A DNA stretch of 64,000 nt from Gemmatimonadota bacterium (GTDB lineage: Bacteria > Gemmatimonadota > Gemmatimonadetes > Gemmatimonadales > Gemmatimonadaceae). This document shows, piece by piece, positions 50,054 through 59,300 of the stretch (within the stretch, counting starts at the first letter, position 1; each line of letters opens with the position of its first letter). The stretch lies in contig JAZKBK010000004.1 of assembly GCA_040388625.1 (NCBI GenBank), positions 248,001 through 312,000 of the forward strand, given 5' to 3'. A program made the position numbers and the translations under genes. Below the pieces are notes generated by a model. The model made no database searches and had not been told where the DNA came from. It saw only the letters and a list, made by a program, of their open reading frames with translations.

Positions 50054-50713
50054 ATGGCAACAGCATCACTCACCGCAACCCGCCGCACCGGTACCGGAAA
50101 GGGCAACGCACGCTCGCTTCGCCGCGACGGCCAGGTCCCTGCGGTCATCTACGGACATGCGCGCGAATCGCTGCCGCTCGCCGTTTCGGCGCGCGATCTC
50201 GAGAAGCTGCTGTCGCGCATCTCGGCCGATAACACGGTTGTCGAGCTGGCGGTAGACGGCACAACTTCCCGCGCACTCATTCGCGAGATTCAGCGCCATC
50301 CCTTCAAGCGCGCGATCCTGCACATCGATTTCCAGGAGATCGTCGCCGGTGAGAAGATGACGGTGCGCGTTCCGCTGCGTCTCATCGGTACGCCGGTCGG
50401 AGTGCGCCTGAGCGGCGGCATCATCGACCACCCGCTTCGCGAGCTCACGATCTCGGTCGATCCGGCCAGGATGCCGAATCAGATCGAGATCGACATCACC
50501 GACCTCGACCTCGGCGACTCCATTCACGTGAGCGGCGTCAAGGTTCCTGACGGCGTCACCGTGCTGGACGAGCCCGGCGCAGCCGTCGTCGTCATCGCAA
50601 CGCCACGCGCAGCGGTGGAAGCTGTCGCGGCGGAAGTCGAGCCGACCTCGGCGGAGCCGGAAGTCATTCGCGCCAAGAAGCCGGAAGAGGGTGCAGAGCC
50701 CGAGAAGAAGTAA
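50054..50713 (+). CDS. rplY: 50S ribosomal protein L25/general stress protein Ctc
   Basis: A 219-residue long-form L25 (CTC type). The N-terminal 5S rRNA-binding domain (about 1-95: GTGKGNARSLRRDGQVPAVIYG, RHPFKRAILHIDFQEI) is followed by the C-terminal TL5 domain (about 100-185) and an acidic/basic tail rich in Glu and Lys. It binds 5S rRNA in the large subunit. A clear terminator follows, so the prs-rplY transcript ends here. Confidence 0.95.
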   Translation: MATASLTATRRTGTGKGNARSLRRDGQVPAVIYGHARESLPLAVSARDLEKLLSRISADNTVVELAVDGTTSRALIREIQRHPFKRAILHIDFQEIVAGEKMTVRVPLRLIGTPVGVRLSGGIIDHPLRELTISVDPARMPNQIEIDITDLDLGDSIHVSGVKVPDGVTVLDEPGAAVVVIATPRAAVEAVAAEVEPTSAEPEVIRAKKPEEGAEPEKK

Positions 50714-50732
50714 CTCACTCGTGCAACGTCAG

Positions 50733-50759
50733 AGGGCGGGCAACTCGCCCGCCCTTTTT
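50733..50759 (+). terminator. Rho-independent terminator after rplY
   Basis: A 9-base stem (50733-50741 with 50747-50755) around the loop AACTC is followed by T residues to 50759. It ends the prs-rplY transcript 20 bases after the stop. Confidence 0.9.
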
Positions 50760-50776
50760 CGTACCCGTAATCAATC

Positions 50777-51346
50777 GTGAAACTCATCGTCGGACTCGGC
50801 AATCCCGGTCGCGAATACGCAGCGACGCGCCACAATGTAGGGTGGTGGCTCGTGGATCATCTCGCCGAGCGCTGGCATTTCGACGGATGGCGCAAGGACG
50901 GCGACGCGCAGGTATCGAGCGGCACGCTCGGAAATGTGAAGGTTCGTCTGCTTAAGCCGCAGACGTTCATGAACCTGAGCGGCGACGCACTGCGACCCTA
51001 CACACGCCGTCCGTTCTGGGCGCCGGCAACGGATCTGCTGGTAATTTCGGACGAAGTTGCGCTGCCGGTCGGGCGATATCGCACGCGGGCGAAAGGCAGT
51101 GCAGGCGGACACAACGGATTGAAGAGCATCGAGCATGTGCTGAAGACTCGCGACTATGCGCGTCTTCGCATCGGCGTTGGGCCGCCGGCAGATCGCCAGA
51201 TAAGCGGAGACCTAGCAGATTTTGTGCTGGCGCCATTTGGCAAGATGGAGCGCGAGGAGATAATGTCACTCATGCCCTCGCTTACCGACGTGTGCGAGAT
51301 ATGGGCGAAAGGCGACATCGAAGCTGCGATGCGGTTGAACAATTGA
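50777..51346 (+). CDS. pth: Peptidyl-tRNA hydrolase
   Basis: A 189-residue enzyme that frees tRNA from prematurely released peptidyl-tRNA. N-terminal LIVGLGNPGREYAATRHNVGWW contains the catalytic His; LKPQTFMNLSGDAL, ISDEVALPVGRYR with the conserved Asp, and GSAGGHNGLKSI are intact. The start is a GTG 17 bases after the terminator, so it has its own promoter or reads through. Confidence 0.96.
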   Translation: MKLIVGLGNPGREYAATRHNVGWWLVDHLAERWHFDGWRKDGDAQVSSGTLGNVKVRLLKPQTFMNLSGDALRPYTRRPFWAPATDLLVISDEVALPVGRYRTRAKGSAGGHNGLKSIEHVLKTRDYARLRIGVGPPADRQISGDLADFVLAPFGKMEREEIMSLMPSLTDVCEIWAKGDIEAAMRLNN

Positions 51347-51350
51347 GCAA

Positions 51351-51394
51351 GTGGGGACGGAGTGGGGACGGAGTGGGGACGGAGTGGGGACGGA
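51351..51394. repeat. Four tandem copies of an 11-base unit GTGGGGACGGA
   Basis: Exact copies at 51351-51361, 51362-51372, 51373-51383 and 51384-51394, in the 169-base gap between pth and ychF. Eleven is not a multiple of three, so this is a non-coding microsatellite; slippage could alter spacing in front of ychF. Confidence 0.95.
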
Positions 51395-51443
51395 CTCCGC
51401 AGGATTTCGTTACCGCCGCGAGATGAAAGACCCGTCTGTCCAT

Positions 51444-51471
51444 CGTCATTCCTGCGAAAGCGGCAATGACG
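51444..51471. repeat. Dispersed palindrome CGTCATTCCTGCGAAAGCGG type
   Basis: The 7-base outer stem CGTCATT/AATGACG is perfect; the inner stem has a G-T pair and one mismatch around a GAAA loop. A diverged relative is at 17400-17426. It lies in the intergenic region before ychF. Confidence 0.75.
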
Positions 51472-51515
51472 GAGCCAGCAGAAAGTACGCGTAATATTTC
51501 TATTTCCAGGATCAA

Positions 51516-52616
51516 ATGTTAAAGCTCGGCATCGTAGGCCTTCCCAATGTCGGAAAATCGACGCTCTTCAACGCACTCACCGCTGCGAGTGCCGAGGCGG
51601 CGAACTATCCGTTCTGCACCGTCGAGCCAAATGTCGGCATGGTGGAAGTTCCCGACGCCCGGCTCGGCAAGCTCGCCGAGATCGTGCACCCGAAGAAGAT
51701 CGTCCCCGCAGTCGTTCAGTTCGTTGACATCGCCGGCCTCGTCAAGGGCGCGGCAGACGGTGAGGGACTCGGCAACAAGTTTCTCGCGAACATTCGAGAG
51801 ACCGACGCGATTGTTCACGTCGTGCGCTGCTTTGACGACGAGGACGTGACGCACGTGATGGGCAGTGTCGATCCCGCACGCGATCGCGAGGTGATCGAGT
51901 TCGAGCTGGCCATCGCGGACCTGGGAACGCTCGAGAAGCGCCTCGACAAGACGCGTCGCACTGCCAAGACCGGAGACAAGGATGCAGCGACGGAGCTTGT
52001 CGTGCTCGAACGCGCAAATGATTTCCTGAAGGAAGGACGCGGACTCTGGCATGCGTCGCTCACGCCGCACGAGAAGGAAGTGCTCGCGCCACTGACATTG
52101 TTGACGGTGAAGCCGGTGTTGTACGCGGCGAATGTCAGCGACGCCGAGCTTACTGGCGAGGAAGGCCCATATCTGGCGGCACTGCGCGCCGCTGTTGCCG
52201 CGAGTGGCGAGGAAGCCGAGATCGTTCCCTTCTCCGCCAAGATCGAGGCGGAGCTCGCCGAGCTGCCGCCGGAAGATCGGGGCGATTTTCTTGCGTCGCT
52301 TGGACTGGAGAGCGCTGGACTGGATCGCCTCATCCGCGCGGGATACCATCTGCTTGGATTGCAGACGTATTTCACCGCCGGCGAGCAGGAAGTGCGTGCG
52401 TGGACCATCCATCGCGGCGATACCGCGCCGCAGGCAGCGGGCGTGATCCACACCGACTTCGAGCGGGGCTTCATCAAGGCTGATACAGTCTCATTCGACG
52501 CCTTCATTGCCGATGGCGGATGGAAGGACGCGCGCGAAAAGGGAGATGTGCGCTCCGAAGGAAAGGAATACGTCGTGAAGGATGGCGATGTGCTTCTGTT
52601 CAAGTTCAACGTCTAG
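51516..52616 (+). CDS. ychF: Redox-regulated ATPase YchF
   Basis: A 366-residue Obg-family ATPase. Walker A is [14 protein letters not shown] at the N-terminus, the switch region follows as [26 protein letters not shown], and the NKxD box is replaced by NVSDAEL, which gives ATP rather than GTP preference in this family. A central coiled coil (about 130-180) and a C-terminal TGS domain (about 280-365) complete the protein. It associates with ribosomes and responds to oxidative stress. The methyltransferase gene starts directly after the stop. Confidence 0.97.
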   Translation: MLKLGIVGLPNVGKSTLFNALTAASAEAANYPFCTVEPNVGMVEVPDARLGKLAEIVHPKKIVPAVVQFVDIAGLVKGAADGEGLGNKFLANIRETDAIVHVVRCFDDEDVTHVMGSVDPARDREVIEFELAIADLGTLEKRLDKTRRTAKTGDKDAATELVVLERANDFLKEGRGLWHASLTPHEKEVLAPLTLLTVKPVLYAANVSDAELTGEEGPYLAALRAAVAASGEEAEIVPFSAKIEAELAELPPEDRGDFLASLGLESAGLDRLIRAGYHLLGLQTYFTAGEQEVRAWTIHRGDTAPQAAGVIHTDFERGFIKADTVSFDAFIADGGWKDAREKGDVRSEGKEYVVKDGDVLLFKFNV

Positions 52617-53414
52617 ATGATAGATATCCGGCGCGTCAACGATGCGGTAGATCAGGGTTGGTCGCACGTGCGTGATACGCCGGGATATCTGTCGGAGCGC
52701 GAGGCTCGATTCATCATGACCGCGCTCGCGCTTGCTCCTGCGGAAGGGGCGAACATAGAGATCGGAAGCTTCAAGGGCCGCTCTACAGTTGGACTCGGGA
52801 CCGTCGCTCGTATGCTCGAGCTGGAGCCCGTGCACGCGATAGATCCCCACACGTCGCCGTCGTCAACGGATCCCGATCTGCATGGCGCTGCGACGTCGTA
52901 CGACGAGTTCATCGCGCACATCGAGCGCACGGGCAGCAGCACGCACGTAATCCCGCACCGCGCATTTTCGCACGAGGTGGCCGCGACGTGGAAAGGGCCG
53001 ATACGTTTCCTCTGGATCGACGGCGATCATACCTATGCAGGCGCGCATGCAGACGTCGAGATGTTCATGCCATTTCTGGCCGACGGCGCAGTCGTCGCGA
53101 TGCACGACGTGCTCGGCACCTTCGAGGGCTCGCTGCGCGTGTTCGTCGAGGACCTGCTCGAATCGGACGAATTCGGTCCCGCAGGCTTCAGCGGATCGAT
53201 CGGCTGGGCGCAGTTTCGGCAGAGGGACGGTCATGCACTCGGGCATCGAATGCGGCGTCGATTGCTCGCGATACCGGCTCGCCGACTGATCCCCATCGCG
53301 CAGAGCGGACGCAACCTCGCAGGGTGGAACAAGTACGTCTACAAATTCTGGCGTCCGCTGGCACCGCACGGTGACGTGGATGCGGAAAGGCTAGCGCGGC
53401 GACTCAGGGCTTAG
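52617..53414 (+). CDS. Class I SAM-dependent methyltransferase (Methyltransf_24 type)
   Basis: 265 residues. The SAM-binding motif is ANIEIGSFKGRST near residue 45; the second acidic block is VHAIDPHTSPS and the active-site block is FLWIDGDHTYAGAHADVEMF, typical of Methyltransf_24 O-methyltransferases often found in polysaccharide or glycan clusters. The last third is basic (HRMRRRLLAIPARR). The ATG begins directly after the ychF stop. The acceptor is unknown. Confidence 0.85.
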   Translation: MIDIRRVNDAVDQGWSHVRDTPGYLSEREARFIMTALALAPAEGANIEIGSFKGRSTVGLGTVARMLELEPVHAIDPHTSPSSTDPDLHGAATSYDEFIAHIERTGSSTHVIPHRAFSHEVAATWKGPIRFLWIDGDHTYAGAHADVEMFMPFLADGAVVAMHDVLGTFEGSLRVFVEDLLESDEFGPAGFSGSIGWAQFRQRDGHALGHRMRRRLLAIPARRLIPIAQSGRNLAGWNKYVYKFWRPLAPHGDVDAERLARRLRA

Positions 53415-53476
53415 CCGTTTGCCGTCCTGATCATGTTTGTGACCACGCCTCGGGCCGGAAAGCTTCTTTACCCGAG

Positions 53477-53506
53477 TTGGTCTCCGACGCGGCGCCCAAC
53501 TATATT
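53477..53506 (+). promoter_or_regulatory. Sigma-70-like promoter for the rpsF operon
   Basis: TTGGTC (53477-53482) and TATATT (53501-53506) are spaced by 18 bases. An 85-base leader follows up to the rpsF start, with AGGAGG at 53575-53580. The leader may fold near GGTTCCGGCAACC (53540-53552), where S6:S18 leaders carry a CCG bulge, but I cannot confirm this. Confidence 0.6.
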
Positions 53507-53591
53507 AGAAGGCTACACAAAAACCCATCCCTTCCCTCGGTTCCGGCAACCACCCGGGGGCGGTTATGACCACAAGGAGGATTGCCAGCAC

Positions 53592-53963
53592 ATGACTCGT
53601 GAATACGAGGCGGTGTACATCTTCGATTCTGCACTCGAAGACGCCGCCATCACCGAGAAGCTGAGCCGCCATCATGGCCTGCTCAGCCTCACCGAAGACG
53701 CCAAGCTCGACATCTGGGGCCGCCGTCAGCTGGCCTACAAGATCGGCCGCCACGAGAACGGCTACTATGTCGTCGCGCGCTTCGCCGCCGACACCACGAC
53801 CCTTCCCGAGTTCGAGCGCTCGCTCAAACTCGATGACGGCGTCATCCGCTATCTCATCAGCCTCTACGAGCACGAGCTCGGCGTTCCCGCCGACCGTGTC
53901 GAAGCCAACGCCGCGCGCGCCCGCGCCCTGGCGGAAGAAGAAGACGACGAGGACGAGGACTAA
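53592..53963 (+). CDS. rpsF: 30S ribosomal protein S6
   Basis: A 123-residue S6: YEAVYIFDSALEDA at the N-terminus, WGRRQLAYKIGRHENGYYVV in the middle and an acidic Glu/Asp tail, which is usual for S6. S6 binds S18 and the central domain of 16S rRNA. The ATG at 53592 follows a strong AGGAGG at 11 bases; an upstream in-frame start would add about 53 non-ribosomal residues. rpsR follows after 3 bases. Confidence 0.97.
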   Translation: MTREYEAVYIFDSALEDAAITEKLSRHHGLLSLTEDAKLDIWGRRQLAYKIGRHENGYYVVARFAADTTTLPEFERSLKLDDGVIRYLISLYEHELGVPADRVEANAARARALAEEEDDEDED

Positions 53964-53966
53964 CCC

Positions 53967-54191
53967 ATGGCCAGACGCAACAAGAAGGTCTCACCGGTTC
54001 TGGAAGCCGGCATTCGCTTCATCGACTACAAGGACGAGCGCTTTCTCAGCCGCTTCATAACCGAGAATGGCAAGATCCTTCCCGGCCGCCTGAGCGGCGT
54101 CGATGCCCGGCATCAGCGGCAGTTGGCGCGCGCCATCAAGCGTGCTCGCTACCTCGCGCTGCTTCCGTACACGAGGAGCCAGGGCGCCTAG
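53967..54191 (+). CDS. rpsR: 30S ribosomal protein S18
   Basis: A 74-residue S18 with [50 protein letters not shown]. The N-terminal zinc-type Cys residues of some S18 forms are absent ([10 protein letters not shown]), so this is the cysteine-free variant. It pairs with S6 on the 30S platform. The YybS-like gene follows after 19 bases. Confidence 0.97.
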   Translation: MARRNKKVSPVLEAGIRFIDYKDERFLSRFITENGKILPGRLSGVDARHQRQLARAIKRARYLALLPYTRSQGA

Positions 54192-54210
54192 CCAGGCGCT
54201 CGATCGAGCT

Positions 54211-55221
54211 GTGTCACGTCTCCTCGCACCCGGTTGGCGGGCCGCGCTCCTGGCGCTCTTCGCCTTCCTGGTGCTCCCGGACTTCCCGAGCGCACTGCGG
54301 TCGGTGGTACCAATCACGGAAACGTGGATCCTGCTCGCTGCGACGCTCGCGGTTTGTGCGGCGCTCGGCTGGTGGAACGGTGGCGGCATCTGGCTGGCCG
54401 CCGTCGCGATCATTCTGGGTTGGTATGCCGCCACAAGCCCGGTCGGACCCGGGCCTGGCAGCTACCGATCCCTGGTACACGGATGGACGTTGCTGCTGGC
54501 GGCGTCGTTCGGCCTGGCGTCGCTGCTGACACCGGGTGACAAGTTTCTGGTAAGGGCACTGTCCGCTCTCGGAATCGCATCGGTCGTGGCGTTCGCGGTC
54601 ACAATCTCGACGCCTGATGGGATTCCGTCGGTCCGGTCGGTGATGAAGACGGAGTTCAACCGGCGCACGGACGAAACCGTGGCCGTCGTGAACGACATGG
54701 CCGCCTCGCCGGTATGGCAACGTGCGGTCGAGCGCAGTCCCAGTCTCGACAGCATGGTCAAGTCCAACGAGGCTGACCTGCGTACCATCGCGAACCGCTC
54801 CGCACGTACGGTTCCGGCATTGGTGGCGCTGGAGTCGCTACTGGCTCTGGTGCTGGCGTGGGTGATCTATCACCGAGTTGCCTCGGCCGATCTCGGGCCG
54901 GCACTCGGCGCGGTAAAGCAGTTTCGCTTCAACGACCAGCTCATCTGGGGTCTGGCCGTTGGTGCAACGATCTTCTTCCTTCCGGTATTCGCGGACGGAC
55001 GGGATGCTGGACTGAACTTGCTGGTGTTCTTCGGTGCCCTGTACCTCTTCCGCGGTGTCGGCGTACTGTCGTTCATGACACGCGGGAAGTGGGCTGCGAC
55101 GCTCCTCATAGTCATGACGGTCTTCGCGCCGCTCATGCTCGGAGCGCTGGCGCTGGGTGTTGGTGTAGGCGATACGTGGATGGACTGGCGGACTCGCGCG
55201 AATGTGGATACGACCAGGTGA
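54211..55221 (+). CDS. DUF2232 (YybS-like) membrane protein
   Basis: 336 residues from a GTG at 54211, placed 19 bases after rpsR. About eight hydrophobic segments are visible, with a soluble loop at about 170-220 (FNRRTDETVAVVNDMAA). This matches the DUF2232/YybS family, which lies between rpsR and rplI in many bacteria (yybS in Bacillus). The C-terminus has LYLFRGVGVLSFM, the typical last helices. An earlier in-frame start inside rpsR is rejected. Function unknown. Confidence 0.85.
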   Translation: MSRLLAPGWRAALLALFAFLVLPDFPSALRSVVPITETWILLAATLAVCAALGWWNGGGIWLAAVAIILGWYAATSPVGPGPGSYRSLVHGWTLLLAASFGLASLLTPGDKFLVRALSALGIASVVAFAVTISTPDGIPSVRSVMKTEFNRRTDETVAVVNDMAASPVWQRAVERSPSLDSMVKSNEADLRTIANRSARTVPALVALESLLALVLAWVIYHRVASADLGPALGAVKQFRFNDQLIWGLAVGATIFFLPVFADGRDAGLNLLVFFGALYLFRGVGVLSFMTRGKWAATLLIVMTVFAPLMLGALALGVGVGDTWMDWRTRANVDTTR

Positions 55222-55223
55222 TT

Positions 55224-55247
55224 GACGTTCAACAAGACGTTCAACAA
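55224..55247. repeat. Tandem 12-base duplication GACGTTCAACAA before rplI
   Basis: Two exact, adjacent copies at 55224-55235 and 55236-55247, in the 43-base gap between the YybS-like gene and rplI. The rplI ribosome-binding site (GAGG) lies just after the second copy. Recent slippage is likely. Confidence 0.9.
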
Positions 55248-55264
55248 ACGGAGTTGAGGTAAAC

Positions 55265-55708
55265 ATGGAAGTCATTCTTCGGCAGGCGGTCGAGAAGCTC
55301 GGCCATACGGGCGACGTCGTGAGCGTCTCCAACGGTTACGGCCGCAACTATCTCCTCCCCCGCGGCGTCGCGTATCTCGCGACCGAGGGCAACAAGCGCA
55401 AGATCGAACAGGAGCGCCAGCGGCTCGAGTCCGCCGAAGAGGCACGCCGCGGATCGGCGCGCGAGCTCGCGGAAAAGCTGGAACAGGTATCACTCACCTT
55501 CTCCGCACGCGTCGGCGAGGAGGGCAAGCTGTTTGGCTCGGTCACGTCGAGCGATATCGCCGCTCAGCTCGCCGCTCAGGGGCTGCATGTGGAGAAGCGC
55601 CAGATCGAGCTCCACGAGCCGATCAAGGCCCTCGGCGTCTACCGCGTGGCGGTAAGACTGCACGCTGACGTGCATCCCGAGATCAAGGTCTGGGTCATCA
55701 AGCAGTAA
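55265..55708 (+). CDS. rplI: 50S ribosomal protein L9
   Basis: A 147-residue L9. The N-terminal domain (about 1-50: VILRQAVEKLGHTGDVVSVSNGYGRNYLLPRG) is joined by a long charged helix (about 50-80) to the C-terminal domain (FGSVTSSDIAAQL, HADVHPEIKVWVI). It binds domain V of 23S rRNA near the L1 stalk. GAGG lies five bases before the ATG. Confidence 0.97.
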   Translation: MEVILRQAVEKLGHTGDVVSVSNGYGRNYLLPRGVAYLATEGNKRKIEQERQRLESAEEARRGSARELAEKLEQVSLTFSARVGEEGKLFGSVTSSDIAAQLAAQGLHVEKRQIELHEPIKALGVYRVAVRLHADVHPEIKVWVIKQ

Positions 55709-55753
55709 GGGGTCGTTTCGCGGCGACGACGCTAAGCGCCTTGTGACGCAAAT

Positions 55754-55790
55754 CGGGGGACGGACGGTCTTAACAACCCGCTGTCCCCCG
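55754..55790. other. Inverted repeat downstream of rplI
   Basis: Arms CGGGGGAC (55754-55761) and GTCCCCCG (55783-55790) enclose 21 bases. No T tract follows. It lies in the 240-base gap to rsfS, which has no gene; a weak terminator or structured leader is possible. Confidence 0.5.
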
Positions 55791-55948
55791 CAGTCGTATT
55801 ACCATACACCGATCCCTTGCCGCCGTTGGCCCCAGAATGTGATCCCAGGCTCTGCCGCTGGCGCACGAAATGCTGTTTCGTGTGTAGAATTAGCGCCGTG
55901 GAGTATACCGGCTGAAAACCGTAATCCGAATCCCGTTTCAGGAGTAGA

Positions 55949-56335
55949 ATGGCCGCCACAACCGTTTCGACTTCCCTCGCCGCAGCGCAACGCGCAGCGG
56001 CCGTATGTGTCGACGTAAAAGCAAACGACGTAGTCATCCTGAATCTCGAAGGTGTCAGCGACATGACTGATTGCTTTCTGATTGCAAGCGGCACTTCAGA
56101 CACGCACGTGCGCTCGATCGCGGAGCACGTGATGGCCGAATTGCGCAAGCAGGGAATGCGTGCGCATCACGTCGAGGGATTGAGTCAGGGGCGGTGGGTG
56201 CTTCTGGATTACGTCGATTTCCTGGTGCACATCTTTCACCCCACGTTGCGCGATTTCTACCAGCTCGAGCGGCTGTGGGGCGACGCGGAAGTCGTCCCGG
56301 TCAAGGCTGAGCAAGTCACGGAGAGCATAAAATGA
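55949..56335 (+). CDS. rsfS: Ribosome silencing factor RsfS
   Basis: A 128-residue RsfS/YbeB/Iojap protein, which binds L14 and blocks subunit joining in slow growth. Family blocks: DVVILNLEGVSDMTDCFLIASGTSDTHVRSIAEHV, GLSQGRWVLLDYVDFLVHIFHPTLRDFYQLERLWGDA. The ATG at 55949 lies in AGGAGTAGAATG, with a strong AGGAG. The downstream gluzincin-type gene starts at an ATG overlapping its stop (ATGA). Confidence 0.95.
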   Translation: MAATTVSTSLAAAQRAAAVCVDVKANDVVILNLEGVSDMTDCFLIASGTSDTHVRSIAEHVMAELRKQGMRAHHVEGLSQGRWVLLDYVDFLVHIFHPTLRDFYQLERLWGDAEVVPVKAEQVTESIK

Positions 56336-59300
56336 CTGTCGCGTCGCGGGTGTTCGGGGTGCTGGCCGCTGCTGCGATGCTGGTTTCCGCAGCACCAGCG
56401 AGCGCACAGCGTTATTTCGGGCAGAATCAGGTCAAATACCGCTACTTCCGCTGGCGTGTTCTGGAGACCGAGCACTTCCTGATTCACTACTATCCCGAAG
56501 AAAAGCTCCCGGTGCACGACGCAGCGCGCATGGCCGAGCGGTCGTACTCCCGTCTTTCGCGCCTGCTTGGGCATCAGTTCCGCGAAAAGAAGCCCATCCT
56601 GCTCTACGCTTCGCGCCAGGATTTCGGTCAGAGCAACATCAACGGTGATCTGGGCGAGGGCGTCGGCGGCGTAACGGAGCCGATGCGTCAGAGAATCGAG
56701 CTCCCGTTTACAGGCGACTACGACAGCTTCGAGCACGTGCTGACGCACGAGATGGTGCACCAGTTTCAATTCGACGTGTTTGCGGAGGGCAAAGCTGGCG
56801 CGAACATCCAGAACCTCGAGCAGGTGAATCCGCCCGGCTGGTTCATGGAGGGGATGGCCGAGTACCTGTCGCTCGGACCGAATCATCCGCTGACGACCAT
56901 GTGGATCAGGAATGCAGTCGAGAACGGCAGCATGCCCACGATCAAGCAGATGACGGACGACCCGAACGACTACTTCCCGTATCGGTACGGTGAGGCGCTC
57001 TGGCGCTACATCGGCGAGCGCTGGGGCGACGGTGCGATCGGCGAGATACTGCAGAGCGTGACGACGATGGGGATCGACCGCGGCTTCGAGCACGAGCTCG
57101 GCATCACCCTTCCCCAGTTGAGCGACCAGTGGCGTGCAGCGACGCGCGAGCAGTACCTTCCGCAGCTCGCGTCGATGCAGCGCGTGCGCGACTTTGCGAC
57201 TCCGCTGCTCACCCCGAAGATCACGGGGGGCTCGATCTTCATCGCGCCGGTCCTGTCACCGGACGGAAAGACCATCGCGTTTCTGTCCAACGGAAGCGTG
57301 AAGAAGGGTGAGATATTCATCGATCTGTACCTTGGCGATGCGACCACCGGCAAGCGAATAAAGCGATTGGTGAAGACGACGACCAATCCCCGGTTCGAGG
57401 AGCTGCGATTGCTGTATTCGCAGGGCTCCTTCTCGCCTGACAGCAAGAAGTTCGCGTTCACCGCACAGACGGAAGGACGTGACGTACTCTCGATCGCCGA
57501 CGTCGCAACCGGTGACGTGGTACAGTACGACAAGCTTCCGCTGGACGGAGTGCTGAGTCCGTCATATTCGCCGGACGGCAAGCACATCGTCTTCAGCGGC
57601 TTTGCCGACGGAATCACGGATCTCTACATCGTCGATGTCGACGGCAAGAACCTGCGCCGTCTGACCAGCGACCGTTACGGTGACGAGATGCCATCGTGGT
57701 CACCTGACGGAACGCGCATCGCGTACGCCACGGATCGCGCGAGCACCGATCTCCCGACGCTGAAGCTGGGCAAGATGCAGATCGCCGTGTACGACCTGCA
57801 GAGCGGTACGAGCGAAGTGCTTCCGGGACAGACAGGACTCAGCATCAATCCGGTGTGGTCGCCGGACAGCAAGTCCATCGCGTACGTGTCCGATCGCAAT
57901 GGAACACCCAACATCTATCTGCACGATCTCGAGTCGAATCAGGATCTGCGCGTGACGAATGTGCAGTCCGGAGTCAGCCAGTTCACCGAGACGAGTCCCG
58001 TGATGAGCTGGTCGCGCGCGACCGATCGACTCGCCTTCACTTACTTCGATCGCAACGACTTCACGGTCTGGTACATCGATCATCCGCGGCAGTATGCGAC
58101 GGCGATTCCTGCGCAGCCTGCAGCTACAGTCGCCGTCGCCGGTGCGCCGACGACCGCGGTTCGCGATTCGACACCAGGTCGTCCGAGCAATGCTACGTCG
58201 ACCTACAGATCCGCGAGTGGCGCGCGCCAATCGGGGACGCTGTCGGAAGCGGAGAAATCCGACAGTACCAACGTGTCGAGCGTCGCTACACTTCTGGCCG
58301 ACCCTGTGACGGGAATGCCGGACACACTCACGTTCAAGGATTACCCGTATCGTGTGAGCTTCCAGCCGGATTACATATCCGGCGGCACGGTCGGTGTGTC
58401 GACTGGCGGCGGATACGGCACGCAGTATGGTGGCGGAACGACGCTCGTCTTCAGCGATCTGACTGGCGATCACCAGCTTGCGGTCGGCGGCGGTGTATAC
58501 GGCCGGATCCAGGATGCGAGTCTGCTCCTGGCCTACGCCAACATGGCCCACCGCTGGCAGTACATAACTGGGGTGTCGCAGGATGTTGCGTATCTCAACA
58601 CGGCCGCGCAGGTGTCACCCGATGGTTCGCAGTATCAATTCCAGTTCCTGCGTTACGTAATACGAAGCGCATCGATCACGGCGGCGTATCCGTTGAACCG
58701 GTTCCAGCGGTTCGAGCTTGGACTCGGCGCAAGCGCGATCGGGCGCGGCTTCGTTACGCAGACGTACGACTACCTCGGCAATTTCTCCCAGACCAACGGG
58801 CAGTCACTCGGCACGCTGTCCTTCCTGTCACCGAACGCGGCGTACGTTACCGACAACTCGCTGTTCGGCGTCACTGGGCCAGTAAGTGGCCGGCGCATGC
58901 GCTTCGCGGTGTCGCCCGCGATCGGCAACCTCAAGTTCATGAATTACACGGCCGACTACCGGCGATACGATCCGGTCGTGTTCAATACGCTGACATTCGC
59001 GACACGTCTCTTCTTCGATGGCTCCTACGGGCGCGACGCATTCCAGCTTCCGATCTACGTTGGCAGTCCGGACTTCGTGCGCGGGTACGACCAGTCGAGC
59101 TTCTACGGCGGCTATTCGTGTTCGTCGTTCCTCAACACGGGCAGCGTGTATGCAAACGGCTGCTCGGCGCCGCAGCTGATCGGAACGCGCGCAGTTGTGT
59201 TCAACGAGGAGCTGCGCTTCCCCATTATCCGGCGCTTCGATCTGGGAGCGCTTCCGATCGGGATACCTCCCGTCGACGGCGCACTGTTCTATGATGCGGG

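Noticed and set aside
51351-51394. The tandem repeat as a CRISPR array
   Set aside because: The units are 11 bases with no spacers and no cas gene is near.
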